From Isoetes taiwanensis (lineage: Eukaryota > Streptophyta > Lycopodiopsida > Isoetales > Isoetaceae): 64,000 nt of DNA. The DNA lies in the NCBI GenBank assembly GCA_021234155.1, contig JAJEKV010000084.1, positions 372,001 to 436,000 on the forward strand, written 5' to 3'. Shown piece after piece: positions 43,902 through 54,855 of this stretch. Every line of letters starts with the position of its first letter. The stretch's first letter is position 1. The notes under the pieces are model-generated. The model was given only the letters and a program-made list of their open reading frames with translations, did not search any database and was not told the origin of the DNA. A program made the translations under genes and the position numbers.

Positions 43902-45379
43902 GTAAAATCCTATGGCTATTGCTTGAGTACCTTCCTTTACAGATTAAGATATGTAATACGGTTTTATGTCTGCTATATAAAGGCACCTACTGGTAAAAGG
44001 CATTGGAATCATTTCTGTTACATGCAAGTCAGTGATCTGCGGCCCTCTTTCAGGTAGAAAACAAGTAATATTTCTTGGAATGAATTCGTTACATTGCGTG
44101 AAGGTCGGTTTAGGAATTTGGACCCGGATCTTTACGTTTGAATGTCTGTATAATTTCCTTGAGGCTTAAGAATAGTTTAGCGACCTGAGGGTTCTCAGAA
44201 CAAAGGCCATACGAGGGCAAAACTCATTGATCTGGTGAGAAGGGCATGCATTGAGCATGGCAATTCTCAGCCAACAAAAACCAGCTGCTAGAGCTTTGCA
44301 TAAGATAGATCCAAATAGAGGGAAAGTTGTGTTAATATCAAGAGATCTATGTTTGGTTTGCAGCAATGTGCTAAGGCAAATCTGGTCCCAGCCTGCAATA
44401 TTGAGAGGGTGGAGCTGTCTATCAATGAAAAAGATGAGATTTCAGAGCGTGATGACATCTTTTCATTTAGCTGATGAGATGCAACTTAAATCTAGTTGCA
44501 ATTTTTCTTTTATGTTCTCCAAGTATCTCCATATAAATGCAGGCCTAAACCCCTTCTGAGCAAGTTGTTTCCTTTTTTTGGTGTTGCATTTCCATGTTTG
44601 CTAGCAGAATAATCTCCAGGGGCTGAAACTGGACAAAGTTCCCAGCACATCACTTATATCTTCAAATCCAACTAAATTTGAATGGCAGTACATTCCTAGT
44701 GGATCTCCTTTTTCAGTCTGATTTTGATCATTTTTACGCAGTCGGGAGCATTCACCATAATATGTCGTTGCAACGGGAAAGCTTATGACGTCTTCATTGG
44801 CAAAAGACGAAACACGAAAAGGTCTTATGAAGTGCAATTGGTCTTGCCATTTTTGCTGCCTTAACTGCAACTTTTCTGGATTGCAATTATCAGATGTTAC
44901 TGAAAATAAGATGTAATCCTGGTGCTTGTATCTGCAAAGGCTGGTTACTTCTGCAGCTTTGCATGGAGTGATTCCTGGAATCCTGCAAAATGGCCTAATG
45001 TTTCTCGGCAAGCAATTTCGTCTCCATATCCAAATCAAGGTTTTTTCTTCTTCATCCCTTGCTGGTGCAATAGAAGAATGCCTCCTGTTCAACTGCCTCC
45101 AGCAATGGATCATCTACTATCTACTAAAAGTGAAGGTGCAGAAGCAATTTTGTGAATAATAGTGAAGAGGGTGGAGGAAGTCATTTGAGTTCCCCAAGGG
45201 CTTCTTCGTTTGAGTGTATCTAAGCAGGCACTCAGTTTGAATATATGTATGTTTTACTGTAGTATACATGACCTTTATGTTAATTTAAGGTAATTCTGAT
45301 ACTCAAAATTTTGTATTATAATTCTGTATTCTGAAATAATGAGGAATCTTATTTGTGATCAATTTGTCATTTATCAACT

Positions 45380-45720
45380 TGTTGGAAATGAGTATTATCT
45401 TACAAATAATAAAAGGGTATTCTTTTATGAATGATGATGATAACGGTATTATTTGAAATAGGGTATTATCTTACAAATGATAACGGGTATATTATTTCAA
45501 TGTTATTTCAGGGTATTATTTGAAACAGGGTATTAGCTTACAATGATAACATGGTATTATCTAAAATAGGGTATTATCTGAAAGAGGGTATTATCTAAAA
45601 TAGGGTATTATCTGAAAGAGGGTATTATATTACAAATGATAACGGGGGATGATTTTACATCTTTTGAAAGGGGGATTGCAACACCAATGTAACGGGGTAT
45701 TATCTTACAATTGAGGAAAA
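45380..45720. repeat. right subterminal repeats
   Basis: Roughly ten imperfect units of 22-40 bases built on gggtattatctgaaa and gggtattatcttacaaatgata. Confidence 0.85.
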
Positions 45721-45852
45721 GGGGGATTGTGGCCAAATACCCCAATTCCAAAAACTCATTTTATCCCCCGTTGTTTGAGAGAAAAGGGGGATCTTATATG
45801 CATTTTTTAGGGGTATTTTCCAGGGTATTGAAGCACGTTTTTCGTAGTGTAT

Positions 45853-46505
45853 ACAAGGCTTGCAAAATCTGCAAATGCACATAAATTATTATAAGCTCAC
45901 TTACCTCTTCCTTGCGGTTCGTCACCGTTTTCCAGCTTTTTGCTTGATTTCAAGATTTTTTCGCCCCCTTTCCCCATTTCATCAAAAAAATATTATATAT
46001 TTCATTGGGCATGTTAGCAAAGAAAATGGCGGCCATTATGTCCTCTCTAGAACTTGCATAATTGTCTCTTTCATCCCCAGCTGGATTGCCAGAAGCAGGG
46101 GCTTTGCCCTTACCTTTAAAATGGAAAAATTTGCACAAAATTAATCGTAAACAAAATCAATCATACTGTGTGTGCAATATAAACTTAGTGGATTAGAAGA
46201 TCTTCATGTAAAACAAGCTAAAGGCACTAGATCGAAAGCAGAGAGGTCGAATCTGACTCAGAGAGAGATCGAAGTTGAGAGTTTGGCGCCAAGTCTTTTT
46301 CTAATCTTGGAATGCATTTTTTTTTGCATTCGCTGGTTTATAATTCCGTAGAAATCAAATGCATTTTTTATTCGGTGGATTAATAAATTCCGTAGAAACC
46401 TCTGGTTAGTGGAATGACATATGATATATAGTCTATGGTATTGTCAGGCAGGGATGTCTTTAATAGAAAAAATTTCGAATTCTTCTAATTGGTAAAGTAA
46501 TTTGT
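45853..46505. other. intergenic, no gene seen
   Basis: No gene recognised. A short duplication of an ttccgtagaaa word with gcattttttt occurs at about 46315-46405. Confidence 0.45.
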
Positions 46506-46509
46506 CTAA

Positions 46510-47233
46510 TTTGAAGTGTGGAAGTAGCGAGTGTCGTGTGATCCACTAGGCGCATCACAATATACATCCCAGAATATCTTACCAGCATCACACACCTCTA
46601 TAACAAAATGGAATGGAAGTGATGATGACACCAATAATCTGTTGGAGTATACCTAACTGCTGGCTTGTGACAGAATGGAATGTGTGAACCATCCAGCCAC
46701 ATGTGGTACTCCAGATATGGACTCAAGTTCTTCCATAATAGACTGTAGCCTCGCACCGCCAGGAACTCTAATAAACTCATTTCTTAAATTTGTAGCCAAT
46801 ATTTCCACTATAGTTCTAGTATATTTATGCACAATCGAGACACCAAGGCTGAACAATTGGGAACAAACAAATTTGAGCTATGGGTAAGACAAAAAATCAC
46901 ATAGGCTAGAGCTTGCTCTTTGTAAATAGGTTCCCTCATCCATTCTCCAGGATCTGCTTCTGGAATATGTGGAGCCACTAATTTGAGCAAAGCCTCAAAG
47001 TTTCGTACAGACATTCGATAGAAGCGCCTAAAATTGTAATTGTCTGCAAGACTGGATTCACGCCACAAAGAAGAGCTCACCTCTTCCCAGAAGGCGATCT
47101 GCCTTGGATAGACCCAATATTCCTTGCTTGTGTTGGAGAGCACAGAGAACAAAACTATGATCCAACTCAACGAAATTTGAATCATAACATCCACAAATTG
47201 GTCGAAGTCATCATGAGCAGAAGAATCATCCAT
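46510..47233 (-). pseudogene. PIF/Harbinger transposase (DDE_Tnp_4 type), partial
   Basis: Minus strand, from an ATG at 47233: an N-terminal part, then NFRRFYRMSVRNFEALLKLV and MREPIYKEQALAYVIFCLTH, then (other frames) FSLGVSIVHKYTRTIVEILA, then FIRVPGGARLQSIMEELESI. Next come LDGSHIPFCHKPAVRYTPTD, with the first catalytic Asp in the D-G-S-H/T-I box, YWCHHHFHSILL, and finally CDAGKIFWDVYCDAPSGSHD near 46580-46515, with the second catalytic Asp region (xCDAxxxFxDV). The frame changes at least twice. The third catalytic residue and the C-terminus are missing. PIF/Harbinger transposases cut and paste DNA with a Myb-like partner; no partner gene was found. The same fold is used by ALP1-type host proteins, but the damage favours a dead transposon. 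Confidence 0.72.
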
Positions 47234-47700
47234 TATAGATGGATAATTGAGTAGAGATAAATGACCATCGGCATGATATCAGTTATGAAAATGAAGAGCA
47301 GATAAATTGGAGCTTAAGGCCAGATTTTATGCGACTGATCGAATTTCAACGACGACGCACCTGGCAGTGGGGCATCCCATATGAACACATTGCGGATGCA
47401 TTGAGTTAGCATTGACCCAGCCAGCTGGATAAATCCTGTTCGAAAATTGGTCATGTGACCCCAATATATGTTGAAGTTAAAAACCCTATCTATCTACTTG
47501 CATATCCATCTATCTACTTACTTAAAATGTGTTTGGGGGTGGGTGTCCTCTTTTTTCCGGCCGCCGGTGGACATCAAAATCCGGCCAAAAAGTGAAATTT
47601 TGTGATCAGAAATTTGAAAATCTGGCTGAAAGGAAAATTGATAGTCCGGCCGAAAGGAAAATTTTGGCACACGCATTAGTTTTAATTAAATGCGTTATGT
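47234..47700. other. spacer, no gene seen
   Basis: Contains short tandem words (tctatctactt near 47490-47520; ccggccgaaagg/ccggccaaaaag near 47580-47665). No gene. Confidence 0.4.
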
Positions 47701-47703
47701 ACT

Positions 47704-47851
47704 AGGGAATCTTCCTCACGAGAAGATTCCACCGAAGAATGTTCTGAGGCGGCTCCGCCAGACGAGCGGCGGAGCCGCGAGTGCGCCACCGAGTCTGACG
47801 GTGCCGCCGAAGAATATTCTGAGAGGAATCTTTGAGTGAGGAAGATTCCCT
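47704..47851. repeat. 148-base inverted-repeat (hairpin) unit
   Basis: AGGGAATCTTCCTCAC at 47704-47719 is a perfect inverted copy of GTGAGGAAGATTCCCT at 47836-47851. Inside are gaagaatgttctgag and gaagaatattctgag direct repeats and a GC-rich gcggctccgcc core. It stands immediately next to the MITE-like element at 47855. Confidence 0.7.
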
Positions 47852-47854
47852 GGC

Positions 47855-48621
47855 GTAATAAACGCGGCCTTCAAATTACGAAAGCAATGATCCATGTATC
47901 TGTTCTGTGAGCTCTGAACCGGAGAAATACCTGACTTCAAGAGAAAGCTCTGCTTGCGGAATGGAGCTTTGGTGTTAAAATGCCAAAATACAGACGATTC
48001 AAGCTCTGCAGAGGTGTTAAAAGAATGCCAAAATACAGATGATACAAGCTCGGCATAAAATGAAATCCGATTAACAGGGTTTTTGTGGCCGTCAACAAGA
48101 ACCGCTTTTCTCTGTTTTGAGCTAAAAATCGGGCAAATGCTAAAATACAGAGGCCTCTGCATAAAGAGAATCCTGCAGTAAGCTCTTTGTCTAACCGATT
48201 CATAGAAAAAGAATGAATGCAAGCAGATCATTTCAACATGAGAAAAATCATTGACAAGAACGCTATTAACAGATCTCTATTCTGAGAAAAATCAGAGACA
48301 AGAACGCTGTTAATACCCTGGCAGAGGCATAGAACATAAAACATCCAAGACTCTTCGAATCAAGCAAATCTAAGCTCGGATTGAAGCCTGGAGAATGAAC
48401 AGTGGCATATTCAACAGCTGCACTTCAATAACACAGATTCAACAACGCCTAGCGCCTCAACAACAGTGCAGATTCAACGGATTGACCTAGCCGCAAAATG
48501 AAAGGGAAAAAATGAATGGCGATGGTTGTGCATGGCGGCGCCGCTCCACAAAACAGGGCGGACAATTACGCCTGATAAAATGCGCTAAATTTTACAGTAA
48601 TTTGAAGGCGGCGTTTATTAC
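47855..48621. mobile_element. MITE-like element with about 24-base terminal inverted repeats
   Basis: The left terminus GTAATAAACGCGGCCTTCAA continues to attac. The right terminus, inverted, is GTAATAAACGCCGCCTTCAA, also continuing to attac, with one mismatch. The interior of 770 bases is non-coding, with a few short direct repeats (ccaaaatacagacgattcaa-like at 47990 and 48040; gagaaaaatca...gacaagaacgct at 48240 and 48285). The duplicated target could be TA; the superfamily is not certain. Confidence 0.6.
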
Positions 48622-50060
48622 ATATTCTTACCGGCTATTTTTTCGGATGGATTCCGTCCTGGGGGTGGCAGAGTGGCACCAGAGCCTCATCGCACGGAGC
48701 ACCTCCACAACCAGAGCACTCAGACGCACACATTTCCGATAACGTTTTGGTAATGCAGTTGAAGCATAGGAGTTGCTGAATCAGTTGAAGGAGGAGTCGC
48801 TTAAGCATAGTAATCGGTTAAAGCATAGGGTTTTTGAAGCACTTTCCGGATAAAGCTGAGTGTTTTTGTTTGTCTGAAGAAAAGCTCGGAAGCAAAAGAA
48901 GCCAAGGTTTTTACTAATATTCTGGCAGCTTCACTTTCAGATATCCAGCTCTAAATCATATCTTTCTGTTTCTATTTTCAGTTGTGGAAGCATAGGAATC
49001 GGTTATGCAAAAGATTAAGGTACAATTTTTTTTTCTTCTTTTTGGGATTAACCGGTTTTGGGGAACTGTGATTGAAAAACTCATGATCCAGCCTCAGTTC
49101 CATCAGCTCATCAAGGTTTTTTCTTGAGGGGTTTAGCAAGCGGCAAGTTAGGCTATCTGCAATGCAAATGCTCTTAATAGAATTAGACTAAAGCCTTTGC
49201 AAGACTTTGGGTTTTTGTTTTCTGAACTGAAGTTCGTGCTTTGAGGAGCTTTATTTCGTTTGGGTTTAGGGATTTCCGAAGAACAGTCTATTTAATGCAT
49301 TTGCAGGATATGCGATCATAATGATGCAAAGGATTAGAATGTGAGAGACCTAGACTGGATTCCGCTCCACCTTTTTTTATGCTAACAAAAGGGTAGTCTC
49401 TGAGGCTGCCGAAGCAACTATGAGGTTCCAGTGCAAGCGGATTTCCAGAGGAGGTTGTGCATTTCGTTTCCAGAGGTACTTTGTGCATTTCATTTCATCC
49501 CGTTCTCTGATGTCTTTTACCCTTCTAATCCATGGCAGCATGTGTTGTCAGCAGCATCAGCATCATGAACTTTGAAGATCTGAAATTTTTTCTTTGCCTC
49601 CAGCAAATCCGTCGGCTTTATTGGGTCTTAGTCTCAGGTATATTACCATCTCCTTGCTTGCTTGCTTTTGGATGCTGCTTGGCAAGTCTCTGAAGCAGTT
49701 GTAAGGTTTTCTGGTTGAGGCACACAGCGGCCATATCTCGCCATGTGCTGCTTCCTTCCATTCATATTTGGAGAACGGAAATTTAGAGAGCATTGGTAAG
49801 GCAATTAGGGGGTTGGGTTTTCTTCCTCAAACTCTGCCCCATGTAAGAATGCCATAGCAAGTTTAAATCCTAAGGGCAAGCGAATCTCGGGAGCTATTCT
49901 TCTGAGCTTGACAAGTCTGCTGGTTTTTTTTCTTACAGAGGAATAGCTGGAGCAGATACAACGGTAACACTCTAAATTTTGTGCGTCTTATCTGGTTTGA
50001 GCTCATCTGAGAATGTTGCATCTGATACACTTGGTTGCAATTTGTTCTTGCTTTCTGCAG
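48622..50060. other. no gene recognised
   Basis: Mixed composition with weak, short frames and several splice-like sites. It may be intronic or flanking sequence copied along with the bHLH exon at 50061, but no bHLH domain exon could be found in it. Confidence 0.35.
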
Positions 50061-50220
50061 ATCGAAGCGAGAATGAGGGAAGGAAAATGCTTGAATATAC
50101 ACATGTTCTGTGCCAAAAGGCCAGGCCTACTCCTTTCAACCATGTGTGCTCTTGATGGACTAGGCCTTAGTCACCTAGCATTCCGTGTTGGTCTTTGTTG
50201 CTCGGATCCAAGGTTTTGAA
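50061..50220 (+). pseudogene. ICE1/SCREAM-type bHLH gene fragment (ACT-like domain exon)
   Basis: After an acceptor-like ctttctgcag the frame reads [20 protein letters not shown], then [16 protein letters not shown]. This corresponds closely to the start of the C-terminal ACT-like dimerisation domain of ICE1/SCREAM bHLH factors (V-E-V-R-x-R-E-G-R-A-V-N-I-H-M-F-C-x-R-R-P-G-L-L-L-x-T-M-x-A-L-D). After GLGL the match stops and the frame ends at TGA, so the second half of the domain is missing. No bHLH exon is found upstream. ICE1-type factors act in stomatal fate and cold response. This is a captured or decayed piece, possibly carried by the Helitron whose end is at 52876. Confidence 0.7.
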
Positions 50221-52846
50221 GATCCTCAAGCTGGAAAATTTTCTGAAAAATGGTGCAGGACCATTTCTGTAAGTTGCATGATCCAATGAAACATTTTGCC
50301 TAATGGTTTGCTTGGTTGCTCATATTCCATGTGTTTCATGTGCAGTTGAAAGCATTTTAGGAGGTGTGCACATCCATCATTTCAGTATGCAACAGATCTT
50401 TCCCATTGCGTTTTAGCAAATCATTTATTTGAGTATGTCCTTAAGTAGTAAAAGTAGAGAAGTTTTTCTAAGTAGATAATTCCTGTTTATTTGTTTGTCC
50501 CAGGTAAGCGCCTTCGATATTCTTACATTTTTGTTTTGTTACCGACATTGGTTGTCGCCTGCGATTTGCAGATGCTAACATGTTATAACTAATCTCTTAG
50601 CTTATTGTTACATTATTTGTTTTTATTTTCTTGGATTTACAAATGTCTATGTATTTTTGGGATTAACATAGCCCTCTGAGACCATTAGAGCTAATTTTTA
50701 TTCATGGTTTAATGATACCATCATCTGTTGTGGCATTGGTGCCATCTAATATGTTGTGTTTGTCATATGACTTCTGATTCAAGGTAAGTCATGCTCCTCT
50801 ATACATGTTACAAGTTCTATACTGGTTTTCTTTCGCTACGCAATTTTCTCTAATTTCCTGCTCATCTACAGGAAAACACATCTACTTTTTAAGGTAAACA
50901 CATCTACTTTCTCTAAATTTATATCTGTTTTTGGTCTAACACAGAAGCGGCAAGGTTTAACTTCAGTTAATTTGCTCCACCGTGTTGCGTAGCTATGAGC
51001 AACAATGAAGCGACCATGGGAGGTAATGTAAAACATCTTTCTATCCTTTCTTTTGGCATTTTTCTATAATTTTGCTTTGAAATACAAGTGATGCCTAACT
51101 GCAGATCTGTGATTTTGTTATGATCTTTTGCTCATACTCCTTTGGATGGACACATCTTGAACTTTGCGACGACTTTCCAAATTATTTGCGTTCTCTTTCC
51201 AGATTATTTTTGATTAGGAGAAAGCATTTGCCCCTTTGATACATGCAGGCATTCTCTTAACTAACTAAATGAACTGCTTCAATGTTATAACATTATGCTA
51301 GCCTGCAGGTTGGTTATCATTCATATTTTGCTATGGAGTTGTGGCTGCGAGGCTTTGCTGAAAGCCTGCATCAGGAGGTAATTGAGTATATGATATAGGT
51401 CTCAATCATGTATCCACCAGTTATAAAAAAGTTAGATTTTTCAAACGTTATTTATTCAAGCTGTTCTATTTTATCTATGATGTACTCCCAGGTATTTCCT
51501 ATTGCATTTTTTTTAGTTGAAAACTTGAGAGAAAGTCTCGCATGAGTCAGAGTACTACCCTCATGTTGTAGCCCGAAACATGTGCACGCCATGCTTAAGA
51601 GTTAGACAAAGAACAAACCTTTTTTCCTGATCTAAAGTGCATGCATTACATATATGCATAAAAGGTTCAGTCTATCTTGGCGTGCATGGTTATACTATAT
51701 AGGCTCATGAGAATTGGACAGTTTACAGGAAATAAAATAAGGTAAACCAAAGCTACTGAAGAGAATATGAGCTATAAGAAAGCCATGTGATATTGCTACA
51801 TTGATGTTTTGATGGGCTTACACTTGATTGCATGTCACCATAATCCAGCCTGAAGGATGGATAATGCAAATGGCTGATATAATAGGTTTCATAAATGACA
51901 TGTGATTGATCAATGATTTGTATTATGGCAATCAATGATTTGTATTATGGCAATCAGATTGATTCACACGTCTATTGGGTGTATTATCGTTTATTGGACC
52001 ATTTTTTGTTTCTGTTAAGGAACAATGAAAGTGGAGTATTTTTGTAGATTCTAGCCCAATTGTTGCCTGGTTGTTAATGACATGCATAACACTGATCGAA
52101 TCCAATGAGATCATGTTGTAGTAGACTGTGTGGTTCCAGCAAAGTTCCATATACATAACCATCAACATTATATAATTATTGCCCCGTTATACATTACCTC
52201 ATGCAAAGAATCCCAAGATTGCATGCTTATAGTGGTTACCCCCTTTGCAAAACATTGATTATACAGCTTATAAAACAACAATCACTACAACTACTTATTA
52301 GAGGCATTTAACATAATGTTGTTTAAGTTGAATGGCATCTTTAACATTCTTCGATGTCAACTAGCAAGGTAGGTTATCATCCACACTAAAAATCCATTAA
52401 GAATACAAAAATCAACAAACTCAAACCTTCTACCCCTTCTAACCATGCAATTAAAATGGATGATACTGTTAATATTGTTTTCTATGGTTTGGTCAATCAT
52501 ACGAATCTAAAGGCAAATTTTTGTGGCAGAAAAGGCATCTGTATTTCTAGAATTAAGGACACCGTACTATTTGTAGCACGGAATCTACACCGTACTATTT
52601 GTAGCACGGAATCTCTTATTTTTTGCAACAACTAGGCGTACCACAACCTCTACAGAATGCATTTACTGGCTCAATGAGAATGTACCAATTGCACCACCAC
52701 ATTAGCAGCAACATTGGAGTCCATCAAGGGTGCCCTCAATCTCGAATCTATTTAGGAGTTAAACTTGGATAAAACCAAACTACTTGGATAATCAAACTCG
52801 ATACATTGCTATGATGCAACCCTAACATCATACACAATTCGATAAA
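50221..52846. other. no gene recognised
   Basis: AT-rich. Small tandem duplications: a 22-base unit caatgatttgtattatggca at 51911-51954, and the 28-base pair listed separately. No convincing frames. Confidence 0.4.
52560..52615. repeat. 28-base tandem duplication with internal hairpin
   Basis: Two units, 52560-52587 and 52588-52615, contain CCGTACTATTTGTAGCACGG, whose ends can pair (CCGTaCTA with TAGcACGG). Identical except at the last base. Confidence 0.8.
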
Positions 52847-52876
52847 GCCCGGCAACGCCGGGCACACGTTTACTAG
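52847..52876 (+). mobile_element. candidate Helitron 3' terminus
   Basis: A perfect 7-base stem GCCCGGC-AAC-GCCGGGC is followed after nine bases by CTAG and then T. A short GC-rich hairpin 8-12 bases ahead of a CTRR end, inserted before T, is the definition of a Helitron 3' end. No RepHel frame or matching 5' TC end was located, so only the terminus is called. If real, the element lies to the left and may include the bHLH fragment. Confidence 0.5.
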
Positions 52877-53211
52877 TCCTTGTTTTAATCTTCTATGTTT
52901 TCTAGAGTCAATTTGAATTGCATTCCCCAAGATCAGTGATGACTTTAAGGTGCGAAACTTCGTGAAGTTGCTATATTTTACCATTTTTTAAAATCTGGAT
53001 TCGATGGTTTACTACTAGGATGCGTACACTAAAGAACTTCATAAAACGCCAAAATTTGATAATTAATATTGCATCCCAATTATAGTAAATTCGCCAAATT
53101 AATGGACATTTTATAGTAAAAACCTCAATTTTATGGTAAAACATCCAATTCTACTAAATTCGTTTCTATAAAAATATTAGAAAAATAGGAAACAATCGCC
53201 ACCATTTCTAT

Positions 53212-53213
<2 letters not shown>

Positions 53214-53246
<33 letters not shown>

Positions 53247-54855
53247 GGCAAGGGGTTTTTTATATTTCATTTAACAAAAGTACATAAGACAAAAATGGGG
53301 TTGCATTAGACCACGGGGATCTCCCTGGGTGAAGTCAGCCCCTGTACCACAAGTACAGATATACATAAATAAAACATCTAGAGTAGCAGCTCTTATAGTG
53401 TTCATATTTAAATCAGAGCCAAAAATTAGCAGCCATGTAGACAAACAGTAGGCTGTCTGAGAGGCCAGTCTAAGTAGCTTCCTAGGACACATCCACCAGA
53501 TCTTGAATTGTAAGATCATCGACCTTGGAGTTACCAAAGATTCTTAGCATCTTATCAAGCTTCCGAGCACTGAAATTGGTGAAGTCCATCACAAGCATAA
53601 CGTGGGCTTCCCTCAGCCCATTATGTCTCCATACCTCATCTTTGGTTCAAATGACTTTCTTATTAACTTTTATGGATCATTTCACCTTCAATAGGATCAG
53701 ATTATCTGCCAGTTCGTCCATTGACATCCTGGAGTCCTCCTCATTATCATCATCAAAAAGTTTAGCTGGTGCTCCCGACCTGAGTAGTCTCCTCTGATGA
53801 GCTGTGAAGGACACCATCAAAATCAGTTAGAACAATAGTAAAGAATTGGAAGGAACCATTAAATCTCCCAACTCTATCCCAGTCTCTGTCATATTTCTTT
53901 CCTTTTAATAGCTTATGGACCATGGCAGTTACTGCCAAAATGTCCAAAAGAGCTTTTTTAAGGGAGACCATATTAGGATTTTTTCCATTTATGGCAACCT
54001 CATTTCTATGTTTCCAGATAACCCATATACATAAGTTCCTGGTCGTTTGGATCAGTCTGTTGCTATGATTTAGAAATTCCATCAAATTCCCTGGGCAACC
54101 TTGATTGAGCTGTGAAGTCCAGACCCAAAACTCCTCCAGCCAAGGGCACTGAAAAACATGGTTAGAATTTTCAGCCTGGCCACATCCAAGAGGGCAGGTG
54201 GCAGCAACTGTACTGTCATACTTATTTCTGACTGCATTGGTATGCAGACTTTGGTGGAGAACCAACCATCTAAACATGTTTATCTTGCTAGCAGAGTAGC
54301 TTTTCCAGCTCCTGTTGCAAGCTTTGGCTAGAGTTTTTTCATCACAATCCCATAATCTGCTTGCCTTAGAATCCTGGGTATCCAATAATGCCTTATATAT
54401 ATCCCTAACCTCATAGTTCTCTTTGTTGTTTAGGGTCCATTTACTGGAATTATTAGCCAAATCTCCAAATTCCTGCACTATACCCATTACTCTGTAGTAT
54501 ATTTTCCATCCAGAGTGGATCCCTTAGTCTTAGATTTCACCACATCCCATGACATCCAGCCATCTCCATCAATAAGATCTCCAATCTTTTGCAGGCCAGC
54601 ATGAAACCATTGCATGTACTTCTGAGGATGAGTAAGGGCTAGACAATCATTTGTTGTTGATTGAACCCAAAAGCAGGGTGCCAGAAAAAGTTAATCTCTC
54701 TACATCGGGCATCGATCTCAGGAGGTCTAAAATATAACAAAGCTTGGTTCCATGCCTGGATGATTCTTCTCATCAGGGGAGATGTTTTAGAGTGTGGAGT
54801 AGCTTGGAAAAATGCAGAATCAGGGAGGAGGTGTTTGAGTGTGTGACTGCCTACT
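53214..54855 (-). mobile_element. L1-type LINE, 3' portion
   Basis: A run of 32 T at 53214-53245 is the poly(A) tail of a minus-strand retrotransposon, followed upstream by its 3' untranslated region and the ORF2 C-terminus (54487-53762). Coding-like sequence continues to 54855 (SAFFQATPHSKTSPLMRRII, ALLYFRPPEIDARCREINFF), where the CACTA-like terminus at 54856 cuts it. The rest of the LINE is not in view. Confidence 0.8.
53762..54487 (-). pseudogene. LINE ORF2 C-terminal part with zf-RVT domain
   Basis: A 241-codon frame. The region NMFRWLVLHQSLHTNAVRNK, then CPLGCGQAENSNHVFQCPWL and EEFWVW, is the RT-associated zinc-binding domain (zf-RVT; C-x3-C ... H-x3/4-C). It is followed by CIWVIWKHRNEVAING, the W-x-I-W-K-x-R-N motif usual at the end of plant L1 ORF2. 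The frame ends 550 bases before the poly(A) tail. Upstream parts of ORF2 are in other frames, so the copy is inactive. Confidence 0.8.

Larger units (their letters stand above)
42830..45849. mobile_element. short CACTA-like transposon, complete ends
   Basis: The left end CACAACAAAAAAGGTGCTCA and the right end, read inward, CACTACGAAAAACGTGCTTC are inverted copies, and the similarity continues through the ccccctgaaaat region. Both sides are flanked by TAT (42827-42829 and 45850-45852). G-rich subterminal repeats (ggggtattttcaa on the left, gggtattatct on the right) fill 300-450 bases at each end. The 3.02 kb element has no transposase frame and is non-autonomous. The middle carries a promoter-like duplication and an exon-like frame. 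Confidence 0.82.

Noticed and set aside
44601-45113. A 170-codon minus-strand frame inside the 3 kb CACTA-like element
   Set aside because: No domain recognised and coding-like fragments overlap it on the other strand; not strong enough to call a gene.
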